Positions 41,657-43,519 of a stretch of 43,519 nucleotides of DNA are shown one piece after another. The notes under the pieces were generated by a model, which was not told where the DNA came from, ran no database searches, and saw nothing but the letters and a program-made list of their open reading frames with translations. Origin of the DNA: Gnetum montanum (lineage: Eukaryota > Streptophyta > Gnetopsida > Gnetales > Gnetaceae); the NCBI GenBank assembly GCA_015680685.1, contig MNCI01021561.1, positions 4,521 to 48,039 on the forward strand, given 5' to 3'. Position 1 is the first letter of the stretch. Each line of letters opens with the position of its first letter. Position numbers and translations under genes: made by a program.

Positions 41657-41754
41657 TTCTATGTTGCAAAAGATTATAGCCTAAAGATCAGGGACGGACT
41701 TGAGAAATTTGAAGCAATGCACAGGTTCTGCTGGGGCAACGGGGATGCAATCCG
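41657..41754 (+). pseudogene. Exon-like fragment with splice donor, unidentified
   Basis: An open segment translates to FYVAKDYSLKI, then RDGLEKFEAMHRFCWGNGDAIR. It ends CCG|GTAAGT at 41754/41755, a canonical plant 5' splice site. Composition is clearly protein-like and more GC-rich than the surroundings. A TAG precedes it and I found no partner exon with certainty, so it may be a captured or decayed piece of a host gene. I do not recognise the family. Confidence 0.4.
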
Positions 41755-41998
41755 GTAAGTCCTCTGAGCAAAAACAAATTTAGGGAAATATGCTAGAAAA
41801 AGAAGCTAAGTAAAGCAAGGGAAGCCACTACCCAAATTTTCATAGTTCATCATATGGAAGCTTTTGAAATATATTTTCAGAAACAAATCATCTAGTGTCT
41901 ATTGATATTCCGTAGTTAATTTTCAAAAATGTGTCCCACTGGATGCTATTACTACATCATAGTGTATTTCTTTCACACTTGCAATCCCTGATACAAAG

Positions 41999-42122
41999 TC
42001 AATCTCAGCCACAAAGAAAGAACGAATGAACAAGTCTTTAAAGAGAAATTTTCCATGAAATCAATCTCAGCCACAAAGAAAGAACGAATGAACAAGTCTT
42101 TAAAGAGAAATTTTCCATGAAA
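41999..42122. repeat. Perfect tandem duplication, 62-bp unit
   Basis: 41999-42060 and 42061-42122 are identical (TCAATCTCAGCCACAAAGAA... to ...TTTTCCATGAAA). The unit is not a multiple of three, so the - strand open stretch 41973-42206 reads it in two different frames. This argues against that stretch being a gene. Confidence 0.92.
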
Positions 42123-42354
42123 TCGCTCCAGAGTCCTGATCTTAGGGTAAATCCTAAAGCAGCCACAAGAATGTTTAGGTGGAATGGTACAAAAACCTCT
42201 TACCAAGATTGCAAACCACTATTCAAGCCTGCGTGTGGTTGCAGGGGACCTGTATGAAATCAATCATTCTCATTTTACTTTATCAATCGTAATGTGACAG
42301 CAAATTCAACCCACAAAAGCAGAGCATGTGAACCTGCGAATGAAGGCCATCTAA

Positions 42355-42690
42355 TTGAATAACCAGATAAAATTAAAAATTACAGGTGCCCCTAACGATT
42401 CCAAATCCTGTGACTATAAACTGCCACTGATGTTTTGTTTCAGCAGTAGCAGCATTAGCAACCTCAAACACCACCATGGATGCCCCTCGCTTCTTACTAA
42501 ACCTTTTCCGCTCCTTGCCTTCCCCTGCAACTGCATAAGACCAATTCAGCATTTAGAACCAGTGAATTTTAGGCCTAAATCATCACCTATTAATACCTTA
42601 CTTGAAAGGATCAACGTCAGTTTCAAATCGATCCTCAAAGCACTGAATATGGGCGGATTAAATTCTATCAGCATATCGGTACTGTCTTAA
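42355..42690 (+). CDS. Hypothetical ORF with transit-peptide-like N-terminus
   Basis: 111 codons as an open frame. An internal ATG at 42430 would start MFCFSSSSISNLKHHHGCPS, Ser-rich, basic, and almost free of acidic residues for the first 45 residues, as in plant organelle transit peptides. Then INTLLERINVSFKSILKALN may be helical. The frame ends at 42690. Beyond it, at 42725-42910, the + strand again looks protein-like in pieces (SFEGFGFDNKLSNFSKKSIF, then a stop, then TLPWNYTRAQVNES), which may be a further exon. The family is unknown. It may be a decayed or partly captured nuclear gene. Confidence 0.3.
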   Translation: MNNQIKLKITGAPNDSKSCDYKLPLMFCFSSSSISNLKHHHGCPSLLTKPFPLLAFPCNCIRPIQHLEPVNFRPKSSPINTLLERINVSFKSILKALNMGGLNSISISVLS

Positions 42691-43225
42691 AAAAATAGAG
42701 CAACAACGCATCATTATTTGAAGGACTCAGATCGGCACCGGGTTGAAAAAAAATTGGAACAACAATACAGCTTCATCATTTGAAGGGTTTGGCTTCGACA
42801 ACAAGTTATCAAATTTCAGCAAGAAATCAATATTTGATCGACTGTACGAGGCGGTGTAGTTTACATTACCGTGGAACTATACAAGGGCTCAGGTGAATGA
42901 GTCTCCTGATTTGGGATCCGAAGGTTGAGGCGTATGCTCAGTGGTGGGCAGAGTAGAGGAAAGCAAAATTGATAGATCTATATGCTAAAAAACATATACA
43001 TAAAATTATACCAAATTAAGAGAATAATAAAATTAGAGAATGATATATCATTATTCTCAAAAAATATACACAAAAATACCCACCAAAGAAAAAAATCATA
43101 CTATACCATTGAAGCCATGTCTTGATACATGATAATCTCCTTTTTGATCGACATCATCAAACGGCTAAGGAGGTGGTTGAGATACCTCATACCATTCTAG
43201 ATGTTGAAATTCTTATTTAGAAAAA
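42691..43225. other. Low-information flank with possible exon remnant
   Basis: 42725-42910 (+) has a short coding-like stretch described with the preceding ORF. From about 42960 to 43225 the sequence is AT-rich and no feature is seen. There is no primer site before the LTR at 43226, so that LTR is not a 5' LTR on the - strand. Confidence 0.35.
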
Positions 43226-43519
43226 TGATGAGTGGCGAGGTACCCCTACACTCAACCATACAAATACGAGCATTTCACGCATGATCCCGTCGAACTCCAA
43301 GGACTAAGTGCTTACGCACCTTAATGGAACACTTCGGGTTAATCAATCGTTGTCTTCCCAAACTTACTTGTATTGTCACAGTTGTATGGTTAAGTAAGCT
43401 TGAGGTATATGATTTTTATATCTTTTTGTCTTTTTATGTCTTCCACTAATAAAGGAAAGGGAGAGAGAACTAAGTGACTAACTTACATTAACTATTCATT
43501 AACTAGTTTCTAAATGTTC
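43226..43519 (-). repeat. Third LTR of the A/B family, truncated by window end
   Basis: TGATGAGTGGCGAGGTACCCCTACACTC... is the reverse complement of the A-family LTR end (compare 16328-16360). It continues with the family's GTTGTCTTCCC and ACTTACTTGTA blocks to the window edge. No tRNA-Asp site precedes it. It is therefore the 3' LTR of a - strand element lying to the right, or a solo LTR. It looks more diverged than A or B. Confidence 0.88.

Noticed and set aside
41973-42206. 77-codon - strand ORF as a gene
   Set aside because: Much of it is one 62-bp unit read in two frames, which a real protein would not show.

Overview
This looks like intergenic DNA from a large, repeat-rich plant nuclear genome. 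The DNA is AT-rich. Nearly everything recognisable is a plant retroelement: Ty1/copia, Ty3/gypsy of chromovirus-like and Athila/Tat-like kinds, L1-type LINEs and a tRNA-derived SINE. The species cannot be named from the sequence. I found no intact host protein gene, no rRNA or tRNA gene and no CRISPR array.

Layout. (1) 1-4250: the 3' two thirds of a decayed copia element (+), whose integrase is split by a 1.1 kb solo LTR (453-1560, - strand). (2) About 4880-5640: a LINE 3' fragment (-) with a zinc-binding C-terminal motif. (3) 5697-12267: a full-length but decayed Ty3/gypsy element (+) with two LTRs, gag, RT, RNase H and integrase. (4) 13434 to the N gap: a - strand Tat/Ogre-type element, here 'C', with gag and protease but no pol. 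It is split by (5) 15288-22697: element 'A' (+), with 1.04-1.07 kb LTRs, a 5-bp target-site duplication TACTC, a tRNA-Asp-type primer site, gag and protease, and no pol. (6) 28480-29178: assembly gap. (7) About 29095-36400: element 'B' (-), a second copy of the A family in inverted orientation. (8) 36401-39130: LINE reverse transcriptase remnant (-) holding a SINE-like insertion. (9) 39131-41650: unassigned AT-rich DNA. (10) 41657-43225: more complex, non-repetitive-looking sequence with an exon-like segment, two perfect tandem duplications and a possible transit-peptide ORF. (11) 43226-43519: a third LTR of the A/B family, cut by the window edge.

The most interesting points concern the A/B family. 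Both copies have the same structure, gag-protease followed by about 2 kb without reverse transcriptase or integrase. They therefore look like copies of a non-autonomous lineage that spread using another element's enzymes, rather than two independent deletions. That 2 kb region holds two small ORFs conserved between the copies, one starting exactly after a splice-acceptor-like site, and three repeats of the polypurine motif. The element also carries a dense array of GATATC palindromes just upstream of its TATA box.

Taken across the window, four unrelated LTR families (solo LTR, gypsy, C, A/B) each carry clusters of the palindromic hexamer family GAYRTC upstream of their TATA boxes, with recurring spacings of about 20-25 bp. 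I regard this shared promoter layout as the least expected pattern here. All coding regions are broken by stops or frameshifts, so no element in this window is likely to be active on its own.
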